NCBI RefSeq assembly: GCF_037042905.1
Contig: NC_087252.1
Span: forward strand, 23,329,701-23,393,700
DNA: 64,000 bases
Direction of reading: 5' to 3'
Source of the DNA: Lytechinus pictus
Taxonomy: Eukaryota > Echinodermata > Echinoidea > Temnopleuroida > Toxopneustidae
The notes under the pieces are model-generated. The model did not search any database. It was given only the letters and a program-made list of their open reading frames with translations, and was not told the DNA's origin. A program made the position numbers and the translations under genes. The stretch's first letter is position 1, and the number at the start of each line of letters is the position of its first letter. This document shows, piece by piece, positions 1 through 12,149 of the stretch.

Positions 1-1378
1 GTAGCCCTTCAGTTGTTTCATAGTTATTTATCGAATAGGAAACAATACACAACCTTCAATAATAATGACTCGTCTTTTTCCAATGTTGAATGCGGAATTC
101 CGCAGGGGTCCGTACTCGGCCCCCTGCTTTTTTCTGTTATATGTCCATGATTTATGTAATGTTTCTTAATTTTTCATTTCATTTAGTTTGCTGATGATAC
201 CAACATTGTTCTTCACACAAATATGTTGATATACTCCAGCGTAAGACAAGTGAAGAACTTTGCAAACTTATCGACTTGTTTGATTCCAATTAGTTAGCAA
301 TCAATCATGATAAAACGTGTATTTTGTATTTTTCCAAATCAAATATTAAGCCTCCTCACCACAAAGTGAAAGTAAAAATTAAAAATTCATATTTGAATGT
401 TTCAAAGTCAGTAAAATTCCTTTGAGTTTTACTGGATGATCAACTTTCATTTCGGGACCATCGCATAGATTTACTTAATCAGATTTCCAAGAATGTTGGT
501 ATCATCAGCAAATCACAATCTGTTTTACCCGAAAAATAATTATTTATGTTGTACAACTCACTTGTATTTCCTTTTGTCTATTGTTGTATATTACCTGGGG
601 AAACATAGGAAAAAATCAATTAGAACCCTTTCATAAATTGCAGAAAAAAAAGCCTTAGGTATCTGAACAAAATCTTCCTATTATGCATCATCTGCCCCCT
701 CTTCTTTGAATTAAAAACACTAAATATTTATGACATTTATGAATTTAAAGTTGCAGTTTTGATGTATTATATATAACAAGAAATGGCACCTGTAAACATT
801 TCTGAATTTTCTTAATTATGATAGTGATTTTCACCAGTATAATACTCGTTTAGCTTCTCATTTTTATCTTCCACTGACCTCAAATAATGAAATTCTTAAA
901 AAGAAATTAAACATGCAGGACCGAGAATTTATAACAATGTGGATACTATAATTCGTTCCTGCCTCCTCATTTAAAATTTTACTTAAAAGACAATTAATTA
1001 GTAGTTATTCCCTTGATTCCCTTTCCCTTTTCTAAACATACTCTCCTCCCCCCTCTCTCTCTCTTCTCTCTCTTGTTTGAGTGTAATGGGTCATGGATGT
1101 GTGTTGGGTGTGGGTCATTCTGTGTTTGATGTGTGAATTTATGATTCCATCTATTTGAATAGAATTATTTACATGTATGGTAAATTTTATACTTGTAAAG
1201 CGGCACCTGCCTACAAGATTTTAATGTTTTGGTTGCCTCTTACCATATGTTGATTTTTTTACATGAATGTATAAATTATATTTATTTGTTGTCTGTGCTG
1301 CTAAATTTATGCATTTATATGTTATTTTTTATTGCATTTGAATACTTTCATATGGTTAATAAATGAATTGAATTGAAT
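1..1378 (+). pseudogene. Degenerate LINE reverse transcriptase, 3' half (CR1/Jockey-like)
   Basis: A decayed non-LTR retrotransposon, truncated by the window edge. Reading + frame 2 with interruptions gives the RT finger/palm motif GIPQGSVLGPLLF (about 104-142), then, after stops and a small shift, the catalytic motif FADDT at 187-201. Farther on come an INHDKT-like stretch (about 300-318) and VKFL-VLLDDQLSFRDH with one stop (about 408-462), which is the RT thumb region typical of CR1/Jockey/L2-type LINEs. No intact ORF remains. The 3' end reads ATGAATTGAATTGAATT (about 1362-1378), a short tandem tail of the kind that ends CR1/L2 elements. A CT-rich run lies at about 1040-1077. The host function is none; the family assignment beyond 'LINE RT' is inference. 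Confidence 0.85.
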
Positions 1379-2149
1379 TTCGGCTTGTGAGAACGAGAAC
1401 TTGGTAGTGTAACACGAGAGGCGGCGCTGTTGACAAAATGCCCATTATCATCACATTATAATCAATATACGGTGTTGATTATCGGTTGTATAAAATTATG
1501 TGAAATATATTACCTCATCTGTCTTAATTTTTGCAGGTTCGAATAAAAATTTCACACAGAAGAAGCATCGGGGTAAATCGGTGGAGGAGGCCGTAGGGGT
1601 GGGGGTGACCAAGTAAAGTGTTTAAAATTGATTCGCGTTAAAATTAAGATATTAAGGGCTAAACTTATTACAAACTATATTCCATATACGGTAGGTTACA
1701 ATATATAGGCCTCATGTTATGAATGCCCATATTATTGCCCTTGTTGTCATCCATGTGGGCCCTATCAAACTCACATGGTTATGTGATATGGCCCCTATGG
1801 GCCTGGGTGCAAAACACTAAGGGATGAAATGCGCATGTGGGTTCCACAAGGGTACTCAGACGGACCCTTATTACGGAACCCACACGGGCTTGCTCTCTAT
1901 CTGCGCCATTACTCTTTTTTTTTGCAATATCTTAATATAATATAACTTCCCCTCTTCAGATATTGTACAACAACAAAATGAGTTATAAAAAGGCATCCAT
2001 TACTCTTGTCAAACATAAAACAACGAGGAAATATTATTAAAAGAAAATTATGAAACTGATACAAAAAGTTTTTTTTAATATGATAAATTAAAGTAGAAAT
2101 TTCAATTACGCTTATTTTGCCATTCTTAAATATAAAAAGCAAACATGCT
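1379..2149. other. Intergenic stretch, no gene seen
   Basis: AT-rich sequence between the LINE tail and the first fold-back element. It has no ORF with recognisable content, no RNA gene and no clear repeat. The short open frame at 1909-2142 on the - strand is low-complexity and I do not regard it as a gene. Confidence 0.6.
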
Positions 2150-2639
2150 TTAAAGGGGAAGTTTACCTTGACGAAATATTCATAGGAAAATTAGCAGAAA
2201 TATAATAAAAAAATATTGGTGAAGGCTTAAGGTAAATCCATAAAAAATTGAAACGTTTTTCGAATTTCATTTTTTATTATTATTGACATCATATGTGAGC
2301 AGCTTCTTATATAGCGTGAAAAAAAATCAATGAAATGCCATTTTCTAAGCAAATTGAAAATTGTTTTTAGTGTACCTCCAGTTTATCAACAGAATAATCA
2401 TTTTGAACCCGTTCCTGGAGAAATAAAAATGTAAGTCAACATCATATAAACCAACAATTTTGAAATTTATGAATTTTATATTACGTAACGTATGGGGCAG
2501 CTGCTCGTATGTCACAAATCGAAAACCCAAAATTATAACAACTTTCTTAATCTTCAATTGATTTTACTCAAATCTTCACCAATATCTTTTAGAATTGTTT
2601 TTACAACACAATTATTGTTAGCATGAACGTCCCCTATAA
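2150..2639. mobile_element. Fold-back MITE
   Basis: The ends are imperfect inverted repeats: TTTAAAGGGGAAGTTTACC at the left and the complement of CATGAACGTCCCCTATAAA at the right. Inner parts also match in reverse, for example ATATTGGTGAAGGCTTAAGG at about 2214 against the complement of the stretch near 2550-2585. It encodes nothing, so it is non-autonomous. The superfamily cannot be assigned. Confidence 0.6.
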
Positions 2640-2674
2640 AGGGAGGTCCAACCTAGGTCATAACATGTTGTATC

Positions 2675-3185
2675 GGAAAAGAGAAAAATAAGAATGACAG
2701 AATAATGAAAGTTTGAAAGAAATCGGACAAAAAATAACAAATTTATGGCTGCTTTAAAATTGAATTTTAAATCGGCAACTGGGTAAGTTAATTATGACGA
2801 GGGGCTGCAAAGGGCAAGGGTCACTTTCCCATAGGCCATGCACTTCATGATCAGGATCTTGTAGTTTTCTCTTAAGTATGTATTCCCCTGGGGCAGCGAT
2901 AGAAATATAACTCACGTATAGCCTCTTATTTTATGTCCTAATGAAAGAAATATATAATTTTCAATAAAACTTACAACTTAAAAAATGTCATTTTATGTAT
3001 TGAAGTAAGTGGAAGAGTAGTCAGACCAGTGCTATGACATCACAAATATGCGGCCAATTCGAAGTCTGCATGGGTATTGTATTTACCGATTTTGACAACT
3101 TTTACAAATTCATAACTTTCTTATTGTTTGTGGGATAAATTTCAAGCTTTCACGTACGAAGTTATTTGATTTTTCTTTTTTCCCC
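2675..3185. repeat. Dispersed fold-back repeat, copy 1
   Basis: This matches the block at about 45940-46412 in the same order: GAAAGAAATCGGACA, CCATGCACTTCATGATCA versus CCATGTACTTTATTATCA, a GGGGCAG core, TGTATTGAAGTAAGTGGAAGAG versus its counterpart, and CATAACTTTCTTATTG at the right. The two ends are roughly inverted copies of each other (AAAGAGAAAAAT versus ATTTTTCTTTTTT). Confidence 0.65.
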
Positions 3186-3284
3186 TATATACAAGGATAT
3201 TTTTAACGCAGAAAGAAATATGGCGCCATCTTGTGACGAGACCTCTTTAATGACCAGAACTTATTCACCTATCTAAATAGCATT

Positions 3285-3357
3285 GCCCGGTTAGCTCAGT
3301 CGGTAGAGCATCAGACTTTTAATCTGAGGGTCGCGGGTTCGAGTCCCTCATCGGGCG
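3285..3357 (+). tRNA. tRNA-Lys (anticodon UUU)
   Basis: A full 73-nt cloverleaf. Acceptor GCCCGGT (3285-3291) pairs with ATCGGGC (3350-3356), with discriminator G at 3357. The D arm is GCTC...GAGC. The anticodon stem TCAGA/TCTGA encloses the loop CTTTTAA with anticodon TTT at 3318-3320. The T arm is GCGGG-TTCGAGT-CCCTC, with one C-T mismatch. Both internal promoter boxes are present: box A TTAGCTCAGTCGG and box B GGTTCGAGTCC. There is no intron and no encoded CCA. A TTTTT terminator run follows at about 3367-3378. It reads lysine AAA/AAG codons in cytosolic translation. The T-stem mismatch leaves some chance of a pseudogene. Confidence 0.93.
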
Positions 3358-4661
3358 AGAGCAATATTTTTGTTTTTTGTGTGACATCATTGAAAATGCG
3401 AATCAAGCAAGAAAAACTGGATTGTATTTGTGTTGTCATGGGAATAAAGTTTCAAAATGATTACATCAAAATCATCTTACAAATGCATTAAACGAGGATT
3501 CGCTTGCCCAATTTTACCAAAGCTGCGGCTCCGATCTCGTATATTTTGTTTACACATTTGAAAAAAAAAATTTGTTTAAAGTTTATATTTTCTCAACGAA
3601 AATCCCGTTATTTTCCCTCGGTTATTTAGGAAATCACAAATTTTGTTCATCATCATCAGCAGCAGCAGCAGCAGTGGTAGCAGCATCATAATCCTCATTA
3701 AGTAATAGATAGCCTATATACATGTAGAAAGATATATCAATACGCATACATCGTATACAGATAGATCTGTCGATTGATCAAATAAATATAATGGAGAGAT
3801 ATTAGGGGTAAAACTATAGCTTATAGAATTTGTTTGTGCATCGGGTGAAATTAAAGAGAAATGCCAGTAGTTGCAGTAAACACTGATTTCATGAGAAAGT
3901 CTGTAAAACCAGGCTTAATTGTCAGTATATCATCGAGGATCTAGATCTGGTACAGTTACATAAACTGAACTTTGTGAAATCTTGAAAATCGACGCTGAAA
4001 AATGTTCACACTGAAGATCACCAACACAGATAGGCACACGTGGGACAGTGTATTATTATTGCTGGAATAAAGACCCGACGGAAGTGACCGAATCCGCGCT
4101 TATTTTGCTTATTTCTCAGCAAATACATAATTTCTTCCAGAATCCTTTTGCACATATTTTTTATTCGTACAAACAGACACTTAGGTGGTCATTATATTAG
4201 ATTCTGTAAAAAGTCATTTTGAGATCGTTACCAGAACTGGAATTTATCTTTAAGCTGCATTTCAAGAAAAACGAGCGGTTATATTCATTTTTCGTCACGC
4301 GCCGGCGAACAGACAAGCGTTCTAAACCTTCACACACAATGGGTTACATTCCTAAATGAAAAGCCCTCTTTTCAATATGCCATGCCGTTGTCCTACAAAA
4401 CAGTTTAGGGTTCATTCGTTGGGCGGGGACGCAATAGGCAAAACTTTTTTTACGACTGCGTTTGAATATTTGTAAAGAGTAATCTTCAGGTCAAAATTGT
4501 GTATGACACCTGACCTCGTCTTAATCATTTATCATCTAGAACCTATAACCTTGGATTTGGAGATATTAGTTGGTAAGTGTATAGATTTAAAGTATCTATA
4601 TTCATGTATAAACTAATAATAATAACGATGTCCTTGGCGCTTCTTAAAAAGACATTGTGAT
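3358..4661. other. Intergenic stretch, no gene seen
   Basis: There is no coding content. A short CATCATCATCAGCAGCAGCAG run (about 3648-3676) is a simple triplet repeat. I see nothing else here. Confidence 0.6.
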
Positions 4662-4843
4662 ATACTGTAAAAACGCTGTTTAAAATTTTAAGCACGTAGT
4701 TTAAGCCCGCCACTCTAACGTCTATTGGTTAAACTTTTCAAACAAGTTTTTTTTTTAAGTTTAAACAATTACAATTTTTTAAACAACTTTTTGTTAGATT
4801 GACAGACTTAAACAACTTGTTATATTTTTTTTTTTACTGTGTA
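4662..4843. mobile_element. Small MITE with CTGTAAAAAC ends
   Basis: The left end is TACTGTAAAAACGCTGTTTAA and the right end ends in a T-run plus ACTGTGTA. Internal TTTAAAC/GTTTAAA motifs recur in both orientations. The layout resembles the CACTGCAAAAAC element that starts at 4991. Confidence 0.45.
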
Positions 4844-4990
4844 TACTATACGCCTACAAGGCAGTGGCATATCATTCTTAATTCATATTTGCCTATATGA
4901 ATTATGTTTATACTTATTCTCCAAAGTGGGAGTAGAACTTATAGACAAAACATGACGCGACAACGTAACATTGATTGCTCGCATGTATTG

Positions 4991-5236
4991 CACTGCAAAA
5001 ACGCCGTTGTTAATTTAACACCAGTCTGGTAACTATATATCGGTGATCGGTCAACACCGGAGAGGTGTTGAATCAACACCGTTTTGGCGTTAGGCTGACA
5101 ACAATTTGGCATTTAAGCAACACCAATTAAACCAATATCTGTTTGATTCTTAAGGTGTTGTTTTAACGTGCTTCTCTGGTGTGGACTGATATAAATACCG
5201 GGCTGGTGTTGAATTAACACCGGTATTTTTGCAGTG
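4991..5236. mobile_element. MITE with CACTGCAAAAAC termini
   Basis: Terminal inverted repeats CACTGCAAAAAC and GTATTTTTGCAGTG, each followed inward by GTTAATTTAACACC and GGTGTTGAATTAACACC. Several further GGTGTTG/CAACACC pairs lie between. A related copy is at 50261-50498. It has no coding capacity. Confidence 0.7.
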
Positions 5237-5764
5237 TAATTTACCAAAGAAGCGAAGAAGAAGTAAAGTCATATGACATATTGATGCATGGTCATATTCT
5301 TGGACTTACGTATGAATTGTTTATACAGCAAATCAATATCTATCATTGTACATAGTTTTATATTTCCGATTGTAGATATATACAATCAAGGCAAGAATAA
5401 TGAGCTTATTGTTGCATGTTCTAGTTACTTATGAAATTTGTTTAAATTCGGTCTTCATGAACTTACTTCCGATTCGTTCTACGATCATCTTCTTAAAAAG
5501 AATGTATTTACCTATTGCATGACATCAACTATAGTGTGTACGAAGTTATTTTTTCCGCAAAACGTGTTCTAAGGCCTAGAATAAATCTATCTATAACTTA
5601 GGTAAAATTAAATCCCAGTGGAAAGTGATTAAAAAAAGATAAGAAACGCAAAAGTGTTAATGAGTGAAAATAGGAGAAAAGAGAATATTTATTTCTTTTA
5701 TTGCAGCCATTTCAGTCCTTGAATAATTGCGAACACTCTTAGTAATTAAGATGATAATGATTAA
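5237..5764. other. Intergenic stretch, no gene seen
   Basis: AT-rich with no recognisable gene or repeat. Confidence 0.5.
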
Positions 5765-6082
5765 CAGGGGCGGATCCGGGATTTCCCACGGAAAATTTGA
5801 CAAGCCAAAAAAAAAAAATAATAAAAAGCTTTCACCCCAAACTGAGGTTCATGACGTTCACGAAAACAAAAGAAAAGAAAAGGCCATCGCATTGTGTTCC
5901 AACGACATATTCCCATTAAAATAGATCCTGTGACTTTCAAAATGGGGACACACTTGTGTAAAAACGGCATATTTTCATTAAAATTTTTGATTATGGCTCT
6001 CAAGGAGGGTGGGGGGGGGGGCACGGGCCGGATGTGCCCCACCTGCGCCGGATGTGCCCCACCTGCAGTGGATCCGCCACTT
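5765..6082. mobile_element. hAT-like MITE with G-run, 8-bp TSD
   Basis: The element starts CAGGGGCGGATCC and ends GGATCCGCCACTT. It is flanked by perfect 8-bp direct repeats ATGATTAA at 5757-5764 and 6083-6090, which is the target-site length of hAT transposons. The inside has an A-run (about 5808), a G-run (about 6010-6021) and a duplicated GCCGGATGTGCCCCACCTGC. It belongs to the same family as the elements at 36798, 41210 and 54456. Confidence 0.8.
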
Positions 6083-6364
6083 ATGATTAATATTGAGAAG
6101 CGGCAGTATATATACAATTTACAATAGCGCTTATATAATTTGAGTTTATACGCCCACATTAAGCAATAAACAACAATACTAATTAACAATCAATCATGTC
6201 AATAGTGGAAAGAAAAAATGAGAATAGATTACTGAGGGGGGGGGGGGGTTGAGGATTTACGGTAAATGTTGAAGGCAGGAATATTAGAAGCCACTTAATA
6301 GAAAGGGGATAGCATTCTTAAACTGTCATTAGTAGCTGATATGCACAGTAGAACCCAGTTACAC
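6083..6364. other. Flank of the YR retrotransposon
   Basis: Unassigned sequence with a G-run at about 6236-6248. No gene is visible. Confidence 0.5.
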
Positions 6365-6533
6365 TTATTCCCTAATTCGACTCTCAATCGTGAATAAATT
6401 ATTTTCAGTCACGCCTCACTATCCTTAAGCACAACCAGTGCAACAACATCAACACCTGAAATAGAAAACATTTATATACTTTACAAAAAACATACCTGTT
6501 TCGAGGGGAGCACCAAGCTTCGACGGCAAGACA
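6365..6533 (-). repeat. Split direct repeat B2 (3' terminal)
   Basis: 169 bp, read as identical to 6824-6992 (constant offset 459). It begins TTATTCCCTAATTCGACTC on the + strand and ends CTTCGACGGCAAGACA. It forms the 3' end of the YR retrotransposon. Confidence 0.92.
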
Positions 6534-6695
6534 GCACGAACGGTACTTACTGACGAATGTACTGAGGCCTCCCTCTGAGTTCAGATCTCGAAGAACTCAT
6601 CAATGTACTGTACATGCTGTAAGGCCTATTCATCCATCAGAATTCTCTTTGCTCTATCTTCTTGCATCCAGTCAATCGTCCACATATCCATCCCG

Positions 6696-6824
6696 AATAA
6701 GACGTCCGTACTGTGCTGTGTCGAACTCGGTCAGTGAATTCCGAATCGTTTAGGAATTCAGACACTCCTCACGCAAGCATTGTTATGCTAATCGGATACT
6801 TCTGCTAAGAAAAGAAAATGTATT
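6696..6824 (-). repeat. Split direct repeat A2 (internal)
   Basis: 129 bp, read as identical to 12232-12360 (constant offset 5536). It shares base 6824 with the neighbouring B1 repeat, so the two internal repeats directly abut, as expected for a circular-junction template. Confidence 0.92.
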
Positions 6825-6992
6825 TATTCCCTAATTCGACTCTCAATCGTGAATAAATTATTTTCAGTCACGCCTCACTATCCTTAAGCACAACCAGTGC
6901 AACAACATCAACACCTGAAATAGAAAACATTTATATACTTTACAAAAAACATACCTGTTTCGAGGGGAGCACCAAGCTTCGACGGCAAGACA
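6824..6992 (-). repeat. Split direct repeat B1 (internal)
   Basis: Internal copy of the 169-bp repeat found at 6365-6533, with no difference seen. It lies just downstream (in element orientation) of the recombinase gene. Confidence 0.92.
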
Positions 6993-7213
6993 AGCTAAAC
7001 TTATAGCTCCCCCTCTCAGTCAATCAAAGAACGGGTAAACAAGAAAATGAGTTACACGACGCAATCATTTCAATTTAACCAACTTTAAATGTATAATGAT
7101 AATAATACATGTCTCATTCAACAATCTCATCGAACGCCTACAATCCATCTTTAACAAAGTTATACGTATAATCATACTAGGCTGAGGCTAATTTACCCGG
7201 TATAAAAATAATT

Positions 7214-8160
7214 CTAAAGCCCCAAATTCATAGAAATTGAAAGACAATCCTTCATATTGTCTTTAATATATCCATCCTTAGCAGTCTCCGACCTCCACCT
7301 ACCATGTTTCTTAAACAACCTGTCTGGAACACCAAAGTTCGCTGCTGCTGTGGCTCCGCCACTTCGGAGGCTATGCATGCCAAAACTCTTTGGATTCAAC
7401 CCTACTTTCGCCAACGCCTCTCTCAATAATTCTAAACATCTAGTATAAGACAACTGTCCACGTCTTAACTTGTAACTATTACTGGATTTACAGTAATTTA
7501 GAGGCCTAAAAAGAAATACTTCATCAGAGGCATCGTTAAGCCCCGCTGCAATCAAATATTTCCTCAAAGCTAATACGGGGCAGGTGGGGAATTTGTAGCA
7601 CCTATAAGAACCCATGCTCCTTGCCTGTAAATATCGGTTTTACTTTTCATGATGAAAGTATTCACATGAGACAAATACAAGTCTAAATCACATTTACGAA
7701 TATGTATCATTTCATCAAATCGTAGAATGCCTGCGTAGGAAATCAAAATCATAGCACATAATCGAATATCTAATAGACTCGTTGAAGATCCATACTTCTC
7801 AACAACTGCTTTCAAAATGTCTGGGGTTATAACTTCTTTCTTAACGATCGGTTTGTTTAGTAATTTCTTTAAACATTGTAAAACAATATGTATGAACTTG
7901 CGATCACAGGGATTAACATTCATCCTTGGCTTGCAGTCAAAATGCCACTTAATGGCGTAAAAAGCCGATTCTATCCTCGAATAAGGAGCTTCTCTTTGAT
8001 ACAAATGAATAAGATAGCGACTAATATCTTCTGGTTCTGCTGTGTCAGAATTTACTTTATTTTGCTTACACTAATCTCTCCAGGTATTCAACGCTCTGTT
8101 GTATTTACTCATAGTGTTATCAGCTCTCGAAGCTGTCAAGACCTTGTTCAAAGTTATATC
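7214..8160 (-). pseudogene. Tyrosine recombinase of the YR retrotransposon (broken)
   Basis: Encodes the integrase that joins the circular cDNA to the genome. The N-terminal SAM-like part is readable from about 8160 (SKYNRALNTWRD, then a TAG where Trp is expected, then DISRYLIHLYQREAPYS). The catalytic part carries all hallmark residues: R in GILRFDEM (about 7718-7741), HSLR (H-x-x-R, about 7360-7371), HGRW (about 7299-7310) and the nucleophile Tyr in KDGYIKD (about 7265). Two defects are seen: the premature stop near 8070, and a frameshift at about 7600, between TDIYRQG and CPVLALRKYL. Those two halves appear as separate overlapping frames. The family identity is firm; activity is excluded without repair. 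Confidence 0.9.
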
Positions 8161-9073
8161 ATATCCTTCATGAAGAGAATTTCTGGATTTAAGAAAAATT
8201 TAACAAAACTTATAAGCTGGTATATATTTATCTCAACACAATATATTCAAATTGTGATAAATTCTCAAGTTAATGCAGTCATTCTTATCAAATTCTCAAA
8301 ATTTAATCACTTCTAATACGTTTTACAGCCATGACAGCAAAATTAAACATTAACTATGCAGCTATCCTCAAACCAGGTGGTTTTATATTTTCACTAAAAT
8401 TTCAGTATGAAATTCATTAGATCACAATTCCATATCATAATTCGTTTCAATCGTCTTGAAGGCTTAGCAAAGCAATAGCTTTGGGATTCATTTCCTTTGC
8501 GAAAATATTTATTTTTGCCTTAAAACACTTGCAAAAAACTTTCTGAACCATTTCATTCACAAGAATTCTGTAATTTTGAGACTTTGAATGTTTTCAATCA
8601 TCACCAATTTCTTCATTCTGAGCTCCGCCGCCAGTAAATTATAACTAATTTGAGAATGAAATCTCATATCAATTCCTTATCAACCTTTACGATGGTTATC
8701 CTTTTACATAATCATAACATTCTCCAATTTTCCATCACCACTTCTTTGCTCTGCAGCATAAGTGGATCCTAGCTATGCAGCTATCTGCCATGCGGCCGTG
8801 TAAAAATTACATGTTGCATTCCAACAGTATAATTTTGAATTAACCTCCATCAAATGGATTTATTACATACCAGCATTCATGTCAGCCATCTCTCACAAAC
8901 CGTTTTTTTTTTTTTTTTTTTTTTTTTAATTATTATTTCTGCCTTGAACGAAAATTCCTTGAGGATTATCAATTTTGAAGTATTCAGAGAATAAGGAACG
9001 AAAATCACTTTGTTCAGAGAAAAGAATCGGCCAGAAGGGTGCAGACGGCCAGAAGGGAACAACCAAAGTCCCC

Positions 9074-10650
9074 CTAGCAGAACAAAACCTTCAGATGCTT
9101 AAGTACTTGCCCTATACATGCTATACATTCGATAGGTGGAACCAACCAATTATTCTCGCCCGACCAATCACATGAGAAGGGATCAACATGATCTATTAGG
9201 GGACACCAATATTTAGAATTGAACTTCTTAATTTTGAAATTAAAATCGTCCGCAAGTCTGTCCACAGTGTGAGGGCCCCAGATTTTGTCCAAAAATCCGA
9301 CAAATTCATCTGACACACCCCAATCATCAAAATCTATCATGCGACTTAATGCATCTGCAAAACGGTTCTCCTCTCTGGGAGCCCAATGAACGTGAAGACT
9401 AATGTTGTTTCTTTTACACAACTCAAAGATGTGTAAACTCATCTCATGCAATTCTGCAATCATACTTCCTTTATTTACAATCGATCCTACTCCTTTATTA
9501 TCACAGAGGACCTTGACAGTTTTATGTCTCATGTGAGATACAACTGTTTGCAGTGTCATACTTACTGACTTGAGTTCTCTCCAAGTGGAGTTTTTAACCA
9601 TTTCAAACTCAAACCAATCTCATCCCATTTCATGCCTGCGCACTCAGAAACCCAGGCCCCGCAGCCTGATGGACTTGCATCAGAATAGATGAAAGTCTGT
9701 GGAACTGAATAAGCAGAAATAATGTTTACGTTAAGAATATGCAAATTCTTCTCCAGAAGAAGAACACGAATATTAATTCATCACTATTGATCACATTATG
9801 TCCTATCCCAATGTACCCTCCGGATGATTTCGTGATGCATAAATCTGGTTTTAATTTGAGTAACTGTGCCAAACACTGGATACAATGTATCTTTCCAACT
9901 ATAACTACGATCTTTCGTTCTGAAACCTCAGGCAATTCTGCTTGAAATGAATCTGAACATAACTCAAGATTCTTCATCCTTCTTTCAGTAATCTTTATAT
10001 AAGCTACTCTGCTTTCCCGTGGTATTCCTATCCAATCCAAACACTGGACAGGAGTCCATTGAGATATTTCTCAACATTTGGTATCAAACCTGCTTCAAGT
10101 AAGTCATTTTTCACCGTCTTGACCATAGTATCATACGAATCAAAGGAAGCAGCACGACCCAATCATCTATATACCAAAAAAAATGAAAATACCATTTCTA
10201 TACGCCAATGATTAACGATAGGCTTAAATCGTGTAATGAAAACAAAGGTAGCTGTTGCCAACCCAATGACAACACCTAAAAGGAGAAAAACCTTGTACCA
10301 CTACCAAAATCCCAACTAAAGCCTACAATTTTTCATGCACTTGAAAAATGTAATAATGATGATAACCTTGCTTAAGTTCAAAGGAAAGCATAAAATCTCC
10401 CTGTTTTAAATAAGACATGACTACATTCCAGTCTTCAAGTATAATAGTGTTCTTCCACAAGTGTTAGTTGACATAACGTTAACCAAGAATCAGTCTCTTT
10501 TTATATCTGAACTCTGAATTGAATCTGAAAGGGGGTAACATCATGGGGTGCAGTGGTGGATTCAACAACTAAACCCTTTTTAATAATAATTCGTTCATGG
10601 CTTCAGAAACGAAATCGGGATCGATGTCAATGCTGACTTATCATCTTATT
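9074..10650 (-). pseudogene. Reverse transcriptase/RNase H of the YR retrotransposon (broken)
   Basis: Pol region that copies the element RNA. The RT part is readable in pieces: a YKLPYNK stretch (about 10650), RLIL...RYVN with stops (about 10480-10500), ILEDWN, then FELKQGYHH at about 10357-10383, where family members have Asp in place of this Glu. Next come GLATATFVF and KPIVNHWR. The catalytic YIDDW is at 10159-10173, one base out of frame with its upstream part. The connection domain lies at about 9726-10040. RNase H follows: YSDAS (about 9680), WRELKSV, LCDNKGVGSIVNKG and HWAPREENRFADALSR (about 9342-9389), giving the D-E-D-D set, then the DIRS-type C-terminal extension with GPHTVDRLADDFN. 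At least three frameshifts and several stops occur. Confidence 0.9.
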
Positions 10651-11149
10651 GTAAGGTAATTTGTAACCATGTTCATTGACATCTACAACAAATTGAGATG
10701 CATCAGTTGATTTCCAAATTGTAAGGAAGCATTCAATCTACCTTTAACCAAAGGTTCTGAATTTCATTGATCATACTCATAATTTCTCAAATAAAATTCT
10801 TCCTCCTACCCTGCACATCTTGTCGAATCAACACTAACGTTACTCGATGTTTCCCAACCGAAACAAATTCAACAATGCTCTGTTTCTGTATTTCTTAATT
10901 TAGAAGGGCCCGCTGACGGACCAGGAGTAGTCAATATATTCCAGATTGTTTGATCTGTGTCATATCTATGTCTAGGTTCATTAGTAAGAGGTGGAATTCA
11001 ACCAAAATAACACATCTTTTCTTAACATATAATTATGGACTAGGTAGAATCAAGAATAGATTCCTTTGCTACGCCCTTCTGATCATTCTACTCTTCAGTT
11101 CTCAAATACCACACTTCGTCAAATACAGAACAAAACTGACATTTACCTT

Positions 11150-12149
11150 GCTCAGTTTGACCATGATCAATGGATCATTTAACTCTGTTGAGCATTGTTA
11201 TCTCTGAAGGATGAATCTTGCTGGGATCTTGCTTCCTGATACCTGGGCAACTTCTCCAGTGCCCATGTCTACCACAGGCAAAACATTCGTCGGTGGTCTG
11301 AGGCAACTTGCATACCCGCGCCAACTATTTTGTACATATAAGTTGGCGACACTGCCAAGCGAATATCGATTTCTTGACCCAAAGGGTATACGAAATAAGT
11401 TGTCGGAAGTAGTAGAAGAACCTTGAAAATTTCCAACATTCTTGCCCAATATAACCTTTGTTTGTTGAACGAAATAACTTACGCTTTCTATTTACACAAG
11501 CCTGAGCTTGCCTCATTCTTTTCTCCCTCATCAGTATTCATCCAATGCGGACCAACCTAAAATATAAAAATGATCTCTATATATTTATTTGATTAATCTC
11601 CCATAATTAAGTCATAAAGTAATTCCGCTGAAAAACGAACAGCTTCCATTAACAACATAAGGCCATATCTATTATGTACAACCGTTCATAAATTTCAAAA
11701 GCAATAGCCTAGTTTGGAATTTTCATTCATCTTTATCTCACTAACCTGCTTCAGATTCATCTGCTTTTCTGATATGTTTCTTCCTTTTAATTATATCTGC
11801 AATACCTTACTTCAGCAAAGCAAGGGCTGCGCCCGCTGCTTACCTTACTCTAATAAGGCAAATTTCTTATCCAACTCCTCCTGGCGTCTAGAATTATATT
11901 CATATTGAACCTTATTACCTTTCGAAAGACATCTCCGACGCCCTTTTTTAGTTGTAGAAGCTCCGCTGACCCGGGCAATGTATCGAGAATCAACATAATC
12001 AAACAGCCAGCCCAATCTTTAAACGAGCCAATGCTTCCTTTGTAGCATTGCTTACAAGAAGGCGAAGAGACTCCAGATTATTGAGTAAAATTTTCTGAAA
12101 CTGCCTTTAATTTGTGGCATAACCCGAGGTTAATTTCTTGATTCGCCAT
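11150..12149 (-). pseudogene. Gag-like ORF1 of the YR retrotransposon (broken)
   Basis: The likely start is the ATG at 12149 (MANQEINLGLCHKLK), 83 bp inside repeat A1. After a frame break comes a basic stretch, KGNKVQYEYNSRRQEELDK (about 11860-11930), which resembles the KGN-x-x-Q-x-x-x-N segment I know from DIRS/Ngaro ORF1 proteins. Near the C-terminus, at about 11250-11290, is a zinc-knuckle-like CFACGRHGHWRSC (C-x2-C-x4-H-x3-C, one residue shorter than the canonical last spacing). Gag would package the RNA. Frames are repeatedly interrupted. Confidence 0.7.

Noticed and set aside
7257-8316. + strand frames of 63 and 142 codons
   Set aside because: They are antisense to the tyrosine-recombinase remnant, whose catalytic residues are clear on the - strand.
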